Positions 48,879-58,349 of a DNA stretch of 64,000 nucleotides are shown one piece after another (position 1 is the first letter of the stretch; every line of letters starts with the position of its first letter). Location: positions 1,178,001-1,242,000 of the forward strand of contig OZ237738.1 of the NCBI GenBank assembly GCA_965178125.1. Reading direction: 5' to 3'. The notes under the pieces are model-generated. The model saw only the letters and a program-made list of their open reading frames with translations. It ran no database searches and was not told the DNA's origin. The DNA comes from Bilabrum cf. latius. Its lineage: Eukaryota > Bigyra: Bicosoecida > Bigyra > Bicosoecida. The position numbers were made by a program, and so were the translations under genes.

Positions 48879-49676
48879 ATGGAAGTTTTAAAATGGGAAA
48901 ATGGAACCTTGAAAGCTACAAAACCAAAAGAATATTATTTTAGAAAAGATAATTATATTGTGAAATTTGAAGGTAAAACATATTACGTAGCTAAAGATAC
49001 AGATTTTCTTCTTCACGCATTGTAGTTTTTGAAACCTGAATTATTAGTAACAACATTTATTACGAATATGTTAAACCTATTTGATAATATGATAATTGAA
49101 TCACCAATAAATTCATGGGATGTTTCAAATGTTAAAGATATGACCGATATGTTTTATGGGTGTCATTCGTTTAATCAACCTTTAAATAACTGGGATGTTT
49201 CAAATGTTGAAGATATGGGCGGTATGTTTAATGAGTGTCATTCGTTTAACCAACCATTGAATAATTGGAATGTTTCAAATGTTGAAGATATGAGTGAAAT
49301 GTTTAATGATTGCCATTCATTTAACCAACCATTGAATAATTGGAACGTTTCAAATGTTAAAGATATGTGCGGAATGTTTTATGATTGCCATTCACTAAAT
49401 CAACCTTTAAATAACTGGGATGTTTCAAATGTTGTAGATATGGAATGTATGTTTTCTAATTGTTTTAGTTTTAATCATTTGGAGAATGGAATTAAGGATG
49501 AACGAATTGATTATTCCACGACATTAATCCCATCATTAGAAGAGCGGAAAGATGAAACAATTGAACAAACTAAAAAAATCAAAGAAGAATTAATTTCTAG
49601 AGCGTGGCACCCTTCAAGATTAGATTGGGTATTGGATAACGAGGAGCGAGACGAGATAGAGGATAATTTTAATTAA
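48879..49676 (+). CDS. DUF285/BspA-type repeat protein 2
   Basis: 265 residues from ATG 48879 to TAA 49674, one TAG at 49023. It shares its first ~20 residues (L-K-W-E-N-G-T-L-K-A-T) and its last ~60 residues with the preceding gene, but has only five DUF285 repeats with a different variable sequence (C-H-S-F-N-Q-P-L-N-N-W). It is a tandem paralog in which the ends are conserved and the repeat number has changed. Confidence 0.85.
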
Positions 49677-49717
49677 GTTTTATTATAATAATTATTTTAT
49701 TTTTAATTATTATAGAT

Positions 49718-50065
49718 ATGGTTTATATTGTATCATTAGCGTGGGGTAGTGAATGTTATCATACACACTGGGTTAAAAAGTTTAATAATAAGGAAGAAGC
49801 ACAAAAGCTTTATACTGACACTTTAAAAGACCAAGCGAAGAGAGTTGTATGGAGTGATAATTGGAAAGAAGAATATAAAAAGGAAGCAGAAGGTCAAGTT
49901 GAAAGTTTTAATGATGACAACGGAACCGATTTCAAACTATTGAAAGAAGAAGAAATTGATAACCTTACTAATAGTGAATTAGAAGAGTATATAGAATTAT
50001 CGTTGATGTATGCTGAAGAATATGATGATTCAAATGAATGGTTTGATATTGAGTTTTTAGAATAA
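49718..50065 (+). CDS. viral unknown acidic protein
   Basis: 115 residues from ATG 49718 to TAA 50063, no TAG. It is acidic and Tyr/Trp-rich with the C-terminus E-E-Y-D-D-S-N-E-W-F. The N-terminus has the form of a small beta-alpha fold (Y-I-V-S-L-A-W-G). No family recognised. It follows the DUF285 pair on the same strand. Confidence 0.6.
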   Translation: MVYIVSLAWGSECYHTHWVKKFNNKEEAQKLYTDTLKDQAKRVVWSDNWKEEYKKEAEGQVESFNDDNGTDFKLLKEEEIDNLTNSELEEYIELSLMYAEEYDDSNEWFDIEFLE

Positions 50066-50112
50066 ATTTTTGAATTTTAATAATACTATTATTATTATTA
50101 TTAATATATAGT

Positions 50113-50529
50113 TTAATCCTTGGGTAAGATAAAGTCATCTATAGCCTTTTTGATGATGTCATCCTTCTATTTCTTTATTGATTTCTCAATGGCTTCCTTC
50201 TCTTTTTTAACCAATAAATCTATGGCTACGGTATCATTTAAGTCTTCACTTAGGCATTCAACATTTTCTTCATTTAGCTTGTGTATTATTCTAAATGGTT
50301 GAACGAAATATGATATATAATCAATTTCTTCAAATTCACTTAATACTCTTTTTTTAAGTCGTTCATTACAATCTGGAGGGACACGAAGGTCATCAAGTTG
50401 AAAATGCTTTAACATTGATGGTTTGTGCTTCTCAACATAAATATATACGATTGACATAAAAGTGGAGATGCTTTTATTCTTGAGTACCTTTTTAACGTTG
50501 ACACTTGATAACAGGAACTTAACGAACAT
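50113..50529 (-). CDS. viral unknown protein
   Basis: 138 residues on the minus strand from ATG 50529 to TAA at 50113, with one TAG at 50167 close to the C-terminus. Lys/Glu-rich at the C-terminal end and probably helical. No motif that I recognise. It converges with the preceding gene and diverges from the coiled-coil gene. Confidence 0.55.
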
Positions 50530-50620
50530 ATTATAATGTAGCCCAATATTTTATTTTAATTTATTAAACCCGTTTTATAAAATTCTATAGTTTAAAAAAA
50601 ATAAAAAAAATATCTAGTAA

Positions 50621-50630
50621 TTATATATAA
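50621..50630 (+). promoter_or_regulatory. TATA-type box directly upstream of start codon
   Basis: T-T-A-T-A-T-A-T-A-A immediately precedes the ATG at 50631. Similar boxes precede most viral genes here. Confidence 0.55.
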
Positions 50631-51002
50631 ATGGATAAATTACAAAAAGTGATTAATACCCGCTCAAAGTTAAAGAATGAATTTCTTGATATTGTAGAAG
50701 ACTTTAAGAAGACCAATCGTGAATTAGAACAAAAGTTAAAGCAACTAAAAATAAAAGAGACAGAATTAAAAAATAAAGTGAATAGTAAATTAACCGCTCT
50801 TAATGTGGAATATAAAGAGGTGAGCAAAAAGAAAGCAGAAGCTATAGCCCCTTATATGAAAACTTTAAAAGCATTAAAAGGAAGGATGACTGGATTGACA
50901 AAGAAAGACAAGGACAAGCTGATTGACGTTCATCAAGAGATAAGGAAAATTAAAGAATAGATTAAAGTAAATGAAGCTATTAATAGGCTTTTTAATTCGT
51001 GA
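50631..51002 (+). CDS. viral coiled-coil protein
   Basis: 123 residues from ATG 50631 to TGA at 51000, TAG at 50958. Almost entirely helical and rich in Lys, Glu and Leu in heptad-like order (R-E-L-E-Q-K-L-K-Q-L-K). Such small coiled-coil proteins are common in viruses of this group, but I cannot give a role. Confidence 0.6.
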
Positions 51003-51031
51003 ATAATTAATTTATAAATATTAAAATCAAT

Positions 51032-51042
51032 TAATATATATA
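51032..51042 (+). promoter_or_regulatory. TATA-type box before integrase gene
   Basis: An uninterrupted T-A-T-A-T-A run ends at the ATG of the integrase at 51043. Confidence 0.5.
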
Positions 51043-52200
51043 ATGAGTAAGAGAGGAAAGAAAAAAGATAATGATATTAATGAGTCAAGTTTTGGATTTA
51101 ATACGAAGTCTATCACGAACGATTTAATGAAGCCGATAAAGAAACCGAAAGGATTGAATTATGTTAAATATTATAAACCTACTAAAGAGGGGCTTATCCA
51201 ATAGGCTGATTTATTGTATCTCCCTTACGCTACCAAGAACGATTCAAAATATTTATTAGTTGTGATAGATACGAGCGGGTTAGCGTTAGATTTTGAAGAG
51301 TTAAAGGATAGAGGGGCGGAGGATGTGATAAAAGCTTTTCAAAAAATCTATAAAAGAAATTATTTAATGAAACCTAAAATGATACGAACAGATAAAGGGG
51401 GAGAATTTGATAATTAATTATTTAAAGAATATCTAAAGAAGAATAAGATAGAGCATATATTTTCAAGAGTGAAGCGTAAATCGTAGATGGCTTTAGTGGA
51501 GAGATTGAATGAGGAAATAGGGAGAGCTATATTTTATTATTTGAATTCATAGGAGATAAGAACGGGGACAACTATCACGAACTGGAGACATTTAATACCA
51601 AAATTGAGGGAGATATTAAACGAGCGTTATAAAACAAGATAGGAAATGTTGAATAAGAAAAGGGAGAATCTACCATATATACCGCCTAGATGTTAGGGTG
51701 AAGTATGTGATGTATTAAATGAGGGTGAAATGGTAAGAATAGGATTAGATTATCCTAGAAGTATAGAAGGGATAAAGGAAACCGGAGCATTTAGGGCGGG
51801 AGATATTAAATATAGCGTAAAGCCTTATAAAATTGAAAGAGTAATAATAAAACCAGATAACCCCCCATTATATAAAATTGAGGGCATACCCTATACATAC
51901 TTTAATAGAGATTAGTTGTTATTAGCATCTAAACCATACGAGAATAAAGCACAAGATATATTTATAATTGAAAAATTGATAAGAAAGAATAAAAATAATA
52001 CATACAGGGTTAAATGGAAAGATTCATATGTTGATGAGGCTACTAAAAGAAAATATTAGAATGATATAGGTAAAATAATAAAGAGAAGAAAGAATCAAGA
52101 GGGACAAGATGAATATTTAATTCAATGGAAGATAACAACGGAGCCGGCTAAAAATATATCAAAAACTCTAAAGGATAATTTTAATAATAAGACTAAATAA
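51043..52200 (+). CDS. retroviral-type (rve) integrase with chromodomain-like tail
   Basis: 385 residues from ATG 51043 to TAA 52198 with eight TAG codons. The catalytic triad is Asp56, Asp117 and Glu153, with exactly 35 residues between the second Asp and Glu when the two TAG codons in that interval are read as residues. Asp56 sits in the motif (UAG)-A-D-L; the Polinton/retroelement integrase family has Gln-Ala-Asp-Leu here, so UAG equals Gln. G-G-E-F-D-N and V-E-R-L-N also match. The C-terminus has a chromodomain-like segment (F-I-I-E-K-L-I-R-K and Y-R-V-K-W-K-D) and a possible second (D-E-Y-L-I-Q-W-K). It would insert the virus DNA; the chromodomain may guide it to chromatin. Confidence 0.85.
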
Positions 52201-52236
52201 ATATTATTAATTTATATTTTAATAATATTCAAATAA

Positions 52237-52854
52237 TTACACTCTGTAGGTCATATTATAGACTGACATAACCATCTATGAAAGCCCTTCAAACGTATTA
52301 TACACGCTATACTCATTAGGGTTAAAACTTTTCAAAAATTCAGCTCGTGAATGTCTTGCTACATCCTTATCTTCATTATCTAAATCTTTATGGATTTTGC
52401 TATACAGTTTATCGCTGGGTATAGCTACGCATATGCTGGATTTTTTGAATATTTCTTGTGCTAGTTCAAAATCACTTGTTAAAAAGACTGCTCTATGTTC
52501 TGCTTTCTATAACCAATTTTTCTTTACAGACTCAATACTTTTTTTCATAAGTTCAAATTTTAATAATTTAGCCGTTGATAAGTCCCCTCTTCGTTCTGCT
52601 TCGTTTAGGTATAAAACCTGTTTGGTGTCAGCATTAACTTTAAGGACTTCATCTAAATCAACTAATAGAATATTCGGGTCTATAGACGTTAAACTTTTGT
52701 TAAGTGAACTTTTACCTCCTTTTCGTGGAAGGACTAAACACAATTTTTTACGATTCGCAAGTGAGGAACATAAGTTCCAAAGGAAGCATCCCGCATATCC
52801 TAGAGGAACCAACACCCCACCAACCGTGCTTGCTGTTGCTACTAACTCTGCCAT
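52237..52854 (-). CDS. viral P-loop protein, possible small kinase/NTPase
   Basis: 205 residues from ATG 52854 to TAA at 52237, with TAG at 52507 and one near the C-terminus (about 52276). A hydrophobic N-terminus (residues 7-30) is followed by R-K-G-G-K-S-S, which fits a P-loop, and I-L-L-V-D-L-D-E-V, a plausible Walker B. The overall form suggests a small nucleotide-binding enzyme. The G-x-x-G-K-S/T spacing is only approximate, so the call is cautious. It converges with the integrase gene with 36 bases between stops. Confidence 0.5.
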
Positions 52855-52863
52855 TATATATAT
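52855..52863 (-). promoter_or_regulatory. TATA-type box before P-loop gene
   Basis: The minus strand reads A-T-A-T-A-T-A-T-A directly before the ATG at 52854. Confidence 0.5.
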
Positions 52864-52899
52864 CTATACAAAACAAAATATTATTATCCTATAGACTAA

Positions 52900-54978
52900 T
52901 TATTTTAATAATCTTAGTTTTTCAAAGTGTTGATATAAGATTTGTTTTACCTTGTCCTTCACATTATGATTACCTTTACCACCGGCTATATTAAAATATT
53001 GTTGTTCAATTTGTCCTCCTTTATGCTTGCCACATCCACAACTACCGCCCCTGTTCTATGTTTTTATTTTCTAATCAATAATTAAATTAATAGCTTTCAT
53101 TAACATATTATAAGGGTCTTTATTTCCGAAACCTTGAGCTGGTGGTGAATATGTCCATTGAGGCTTCCCGCTTAATTCATATCCCGTATCGTTTAGTCTT
53201 GATTTTGCTAATGTTCTATCACTTCTGGTTGCTCTTCCTTCTGTATTTGCTCTAGCTACTAAAGACCTAACAGCATCAGTTGATAAATTAGGTTGTAAGA
53301 CTCCGGCTTTAAGCCTTCGTATAATATATTTTAAAGTGTTAATTGTTGGGCTGGCGTCTGTTGGATTTATTCCTCTTGCTTTTAACTATGATAATATTTC
53401 ATTTTTATTGCCTTTAGCATTTATTGATTGTCCTATTGATTTGGCTATTTCATCATCTGTTTTCTGTGGTTCTTGTGGTTCTGCTGGTTCTTGTGCTGGT
53501 TCTGCTGGTTGTGCTTGTTGTGCTGGTTCTACGGCTTCTCCATCTCTTGGTACTTCATCTGGGGCTCCCCTCCGTTCTCTAGCTTGTCTTTCTTTTTCTT
53601 CTTGTTGTCTTTGTGCTTCATCTCGTTCTGCCTGTGCTTGTCTTTGTCTGAATTGAACTTCTGTAAGTTGTCTTCCAAATTCATCTGTAATAGGTTCTCC
53701 ATCTTCATCTACTGCCATCGCTTCACCTTTTCCTCTGTCTTGACCTGCGGGGGGTGCTTGTGGTTGTGAGCCTGTTTTTCCTGTTAAATAACTGATACCA
53801 TCCATAACCGATTGTCCTAAAGAACCAAATGTGCTTTGTTGTTGTTCTGGTGATTGTCCTTGTTCTTGTTCTGGTGATTGTCCTTGTGGTGCTGGTGATG
53901 CTTGTAAGAATCCACTAGGTGGAACTGGTGCGGGTGATACTTTTGAAAACTAGCCTGATAAATTTCTACTGGCGTTCTCCCCTTCTTCTTCTTGTCCTGA
54001 TGATTGTGATGCCTCTTGTTCTTGTGCTTTTTGTTTAAGTTCTGATAATTTCTTCTAAGCACTTTTTATAAAATCAACTTTAGACCGTCCTTTTACACCT
54101 TTAACATTTGACTATCTAAGTATTGATGCTAGTTCGGTTTTCTTTGGTGCTTTTCTACTACTTGAAGGATTGGCGTTTGCTACTCTTTCAAGTGCTTCAA
54201 TTTGTTCTTGTAGTTCTGGGCTTAATGCTTCTTGTGGTGTTGGAGGGGGTTTTGGTCTTGGTTCTGGTGGCGGTTGCGGGTTATCTGGTTCAGGTCTATC
54301 AGGTTGCGGGTCATCTCTTTGCTATTGTTGAACGGCTTCAGGAGGATTTAAAACATCCTATAAAGCATTAACAGCGTCATCAACTTTTGTTAATTGTGAA
54401 ACATTCTATCCTTGGGGGGTTTTCGTGATTCCAGCTTGTCGTAAAGCGTTTCGTATTTGAACTGCTTTTAATCCTCTCATATCGCTTGGTAATTGTTCTA
54501 ATACTGCGTCCCGTTGTGCTTTGGTGGTTGTGAATAATCTCATATTAATATTTTTAATTCCATCAAATACCTTTTTCTTATCGCTTGCTGGTCCTACTAC
54601 CTACCTTACATTAATATTATTAATGGTATCTACAACCTATCTTTTTAATTTATCCGGTAAATCTGGATTTCTATTTATAAATGATTGTAAATTTTCTATT
54701 TGATAAATTGGTAATTCTTTTTTAGCGTTCATAGTCTTAATATTTTTAATAATATTTTCAATTCCTTGTTGTTGTTGTTGTCTTTCAATTCTAACATCAA
54801 TAGGAACATAATTAGCACGAAGAAAAGCATCATCTTTTAGGGTTTTTCTTCTGGCTTCTGCTTCATCTTCTTCTTGCTATATCATTAATCTAACTTGTGG
54901 GTCATTTTGTATCCTAAGTTGATTAGACCGTTTCTACATAATACCCTTCAGTAAATCATTAATTGTATTGTTTGACAT
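52900..54978 (-). CDS. large Gln/Pro-rich viral protein
   Basis: 692 residues from ATG 54978 to TAA at 52900, with thirteen TAG codons, the most of any viral gene here. The N-terminal ~200 residues are helical, the middle is strongly Pro/Gln/Glu-rich and likely disordered, and the C-terminus is ordered, with a Gly/Cys/His motif (G-G-S-C-G-C-G-K-H-K-G-G) followed by F-N-I-A-G-G-K. The last fits the adenain-type cleavage pattern. Size, composition and the nearby protease suggest a virion-associated structural protein, but I do not recognise the family. Confidence 0.65.
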
Positions 54979-54992
54979 TGTATATATATATT
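54979..54992 (-). promoter_or_regulatory. TATA-type box before Gln/Pro-rich gene
   Basis: A T-A repeat of ten bases lies two bases from the ATG at 54978 on the minus strand. Confidence 0.55.
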
Positions 54993-55055
54993 ATTAATGA
55001 TATAATTAATAATTTATAAACTTAAGAGATAATTTGTCAATTGGTAGGCTGTCTT

Positions 55056-55445
55056 TTAAAATGAAATATCCTTATTCATAAGGTCGTGTTTCTTTATAAA
55101 AGCATTGCTGGCTTTCATTGTCATTCCCTTTTGACGGCACCATTTCATTAATTTATCCCTCTTTAACTATTTAGCACTACGGGGCTTTTTAGCTTTAGGG
55201 GCTTTCTTTGAACCCTTCTTTTTTCCTCCAGCGAGATAATTGGGACCTCCAGCGAGAACGTTCGGCTATCCACCAAGAAAGTTTACAGCTCCCCCTTTTG
55301 TCTTTCCTTTTGTGGTTGCGTTTAATATTTGGTTTGCGGTATCTTCAACCATTTTATCAATTTCTTTTTTATAATCATTTCTGTTTATTCCAAGATGATG
55401 AAGGCTTTTATTTGTCATATCATTTATGCTCTATTTAACGCTCAT
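55056..55445 (-). CDS. small basic protein with LAGG motifs, candidate core/DNA-binding protein
   Basis: 129 residues from ATG 55445 to TAA at 55056 with three TAG codons. The C-terminal half is strongly basic (K-K-K-G-S-K-K-A-P-K-A-K-K-P). The middle carries the repeated motifs F-L-G-G, L-A-G-G and L-A-G-G, two of which fit the adenain consensus (M/I/L)-x-G-G before the cut. In adenovirus-like viruses, small basic core proteins are processed in this way, and an adenain-like protease is encoded at 57490. The role is inferred from composition and context. Confidence 0.6.
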
Positions 55446-55502
55446 ATTATTGTATATATTGGGTATATATAATTTGTTATTTATCCATACTTATAATATA
55501 TA
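55446..55502. promoter_or_regulatory. bidirectional AT-rich promoter
   Basis: Contains two T-A-T-A-T-A boxes, one near each flanking start codon (55445 minus, 55503 plus), separated by 30-odd bases. Confidence 0.55.
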
Positions 55503-56318
55503 ATGAAAATTAATGAATTGACACAAGCTTATTTTAATGAATACGAGAACGATATATTTGATGAGGTGAATTTTAAGAAGGGGGCTAATTTATTTTTAAA
55601 TGGTTCGTATGCTATTCCTTATTATTCCTTGTTTGCTAGTGATATAGATTTATATTAGAGGGTAGAGCCTGAATTTATAAATAGTTTAATAAGATTTGTA
55701 AAGGTTTTTATAAGTTAGGTTAATTTTATTGAGGTTAAAGCTGGTAATAAAAAATACAAGACCATAAAAGCATTCATATCTACACCCGTTAAAACCATTT
55801 ATAAATAGATATTTAGCGGAGATAAACCATACTTAAAAATTGATTTTTGGGCTTTTGATGGAAAATTTATAGATGAAATAAGCATAATTTATCATATAAG
55901 TGATTATGAAATAGATTAGGACGAGGTAAAAGATGGATTAATAAGAGATGTAGATAAATACTTTGGTTCTAATAATTTTAAAGTATTAAAACGATTGAAG
56001 GATTTATTTAAATTAAGAGGTGAGAAGAGGAATGAAAAAAGAGTCAATGATTTAATTGATAGGGAAGCATTAGGATATTTATATTCCATAAGAATGCGAT
56101 TAGAAAGTATGCTAAGAATAAAAGGACATCAAAGCGAGAAGTCAAAATCATTTCAAAGCCTAAAAGGACTAATGAGAAAAGCATTAGGAAATGTGGAAAT
56201 AATAAAACAATTTTCAAAGTATTCTAAAGCAAATATTAATAAGATAATATCGTGGATTGACCAATACATAAATAGGAAAACACGGGCGGAAATTAAAAAT
56301 ATAATTATGTCTCTATAA
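55503..56318 (+). CDS. polymerase-beta-type nucleotidyltransferase-fold protein
   Basis: 271 residues from ATG 55503 to TAA 56316 with four TAG codons. The pattern G34-S35, then D47-I-D49 and a third Asp114 (K-I-D-F-W) fits the nucleotidyltransferase superfamily (G-S...D-x-D...D), as in small MNT proteins, CCA/poly(A) polymerases and related enzymes. The C-terminus is helical and basic. The substrate is unknown. It could be tRNA or RNA-tailing, or an antiviral/toxin-antitoxin-like modifier. Confidence 0.6.
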
Positions 56319-56400
56319 CTTTTTTTGTGAGGAAGGATAGAAGAAGGAACCAACTTAATATTTTAAACCCGTGTGAATAAATGGTTTATTTTATTTTATT

Positions 56401-56410
56401 ATTATATATA
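56401..56410 (+). promoter_or_regulatory. TATA-type box before packaging ATPase
   Basis: A-T-T-A-T-A-T-A-T-A directly precedes the ATG at 56411. Confidence 0.55.
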
Positions 56411-57481
56411 ATGCTATCTTTACAATATACGGAAAATAGCCATATTGTAGCTATTCAAAAATATAAAAAAACACAATAGAACCGGTTTATTTATTACGAC
56501 CCGAACGCTAAAGATATTCAACACGTCAAAGCGGAAGAGATAACAGATGATGTTTTAAAATCTTATTACGGAGAAAGCCGAGTAAGATATAACGTTGATA
56601 AGGACAAGAAAAGGGAACAATTACATAAACTATTACAAGATGAATATATACGGTCAGTTTAGGAATTTGCGATTAAAGATAATAGTCAATATTTACCTTT
56701 TCCTATGCTCTTTCCATAGGGGCGTGAATATGTGCGATTATTTGGTAAGAGTGGAAGCGGGAAAAGTCATTTAGCTTTACATTATATAAGGATGTATAGA
56801 GGATTAAAATATAAAAATATGTATGTTATATCACCAATTCAAGACCCTAAATATAAAAGAGAAGGCGCGACCTTCATTGATATAGATGATTTGGTTAAAG
56901 AGAATGAAAACACTTTATATAAGGAAAAAATGGCTTATTATAAAAAAATGAAATTAGAATTTAAATATAAAAAATCTTCTTTGATGAAATCTAAACCTTT
57001 AGATGTTGTTATTGAAGCTGAAAGAAAGATAGAGGATTTGAAACCTGAGAAAGATTTAATAGAAAAAGGTTTTAAATTAAATGTTGAGTTTTTTAAAAAA
57101 TTGACCGCTGAACCTAATTTATTTATTCTGGATGATTACGAAGGCTTTAAAAAAAGGAACCAGAAAGCAAAGGCTTATTTTTTATTGGAAATCCTAGCAA
57201 CTACAGGAAGGCACACAGCAAGTAGCGTTTTAGACATCACCCACAAAATAAGCGACGGTATGAAGACACGAACCATTATGAACGAAATTACAACCCATAT
57301 CATTTATAAAACAATTACAGCTAAAAGTTTAAAATATATTTTAGAAACAGTCTTAAGTTTTGACGCTCCTACTAGAAAACGAATTAAAAAAACCCTTCAT
57401 TCTCTCCCTCTCTTTGGTTATGTTGCTATTAATGTTGATAATAATTATGTAGTTAGCACAAAAAAAATATTTCTCTATTGA
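56411..57481 (+). CDS. FtsK/HerA-type DNA packaging ATPase
   Basis: 356 residues from ATG 56411 to TGA 57479 with three TAG codons in the N-terminal third. Walker A is G-K-S-G-S-G-K-S (residues 112-119). Walker B is L-F-I-L-D-D with Asp241 and Asp242. The segment Y-V-I-S-P between them and the T-G-R-H-T motif after it are typical of A32-like packaging ATPases of Polintons, virophages and giant viruses. It would pump the genome into capsids. It sits just before the protease (stop and next ATG eight bases apart), the usual morphogenesis neighbours. Confidence 0.88.
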
Positions 57482-57489
57482 ATATATAA
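57482..57489 (+). promoter_or_regulatory. TATA-type box before protease
   Basis: A-T-A-T-A-T-A-A fills the whole gap between the ATPase stop and the protease ATG at 57490. Confidence 0.55.
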
Positions 57490-58065
57490 ATGAACATAAA
57501 CGACTTAAATAGACTAGTCCAAACACCGTTATCTCCTTTAGAAATTCAAAAATTAGGTGTAGCACATTTGAATTACAAACCTAGAATAGTTATTTACGAT
57601 GATATTATTAAATAGACCTCATCTATTGAACATATTTTTGATGGTTATGACGGCGTAATTATTTATTATCCTAATAAAAAGACGGGACTAAATAGCACAT
57701 ACGGTCATTTCATTTCATTGACCAGAAAACCATCAAGCAAAATAATATACTTCTTTGATAGCTATGGAGAAAAACCCGACCAATAGAAACCATTTATTAA
57801 TAGAGACCAATTGTATCAAGGAGAAGGAGAAGAAAATACGCTGGTAAAGTATTTAATTGATTAGAAAATGGAAGGTTGGAAAATTGATTATAATCATAAA
57901 CCGATTTAGAGTTATGCTAACAACAGCGCTACGTGTGGAAGATGGGCTCTATTAAGAAACGCTTTTTCTTTCTTATCAAATGATTAGTTTGTAAATGAAA
58001 TGTTTAGAATATCCAAAATTATGGCTCTTAGTCCTGATTAGTTAGTGGCGTTGCTTCTACATTGA
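57490..58065 (+). CDS. adenain-like capsid maturation protease
   Basis: 191 residues from ATG 57490 to TGA 58063 with six TAG codons. The Cys-protease layout of the adenain/Ulp1 type is visible: His73 in Y-G-H-F-I-S-L, Asp90 in F-F-D-S-Y-G, and Cys149 in A-T-C-G-R-W. The oxyanion-hole Gln of the family lies a few residues before the Cys in a Q-S-x...C-G context; here that codon is TAG (57907, residue 140), nine residues before the Cys. This fits UAG as Gln and implies the enzyme is only active if UAG is read through as Gln. Confidence 0.82.
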
Positions 58066-58349
58066 ATACTCCGACCATCTAATAAAAGGGCTAGAATAAA
58101 ATAATAAAATATGATTATCTCTAAAATAAAATCCATACGATGGCTATATCCACAAATTGCGTATATATTATAGTGTTTTCTAGCAAAACGTGGATGTAGG
58201 GCCTCTTGTGAAGGTGAAATGAAGATATAAGCCCTTTTATTTAGAAAAGTTCCATCGTTTTAGAAGGGCAATTTTTCATCCATCTAAATTCAATCAAACT
58301 TTTAAATATATTGGTAAAAGTGAAGGGTAAAAATCAAGATGAAATATTA
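58066..58349. other. AT-rich non-coding stretch with direct repeat copy 2
   Basis: Lies between the protease and the GC-rich insertion. It contains 58135-58290, a diverged direct copy of 47489-47640. No gene seen. Confidence 0.55.
58135..58290 (+). repeat. direct repeat copy 2 flanking viral gene block
   Basis: Partner of 47489-47640, same orientation, about 10.6 kb apart. Confidence 0.75.
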
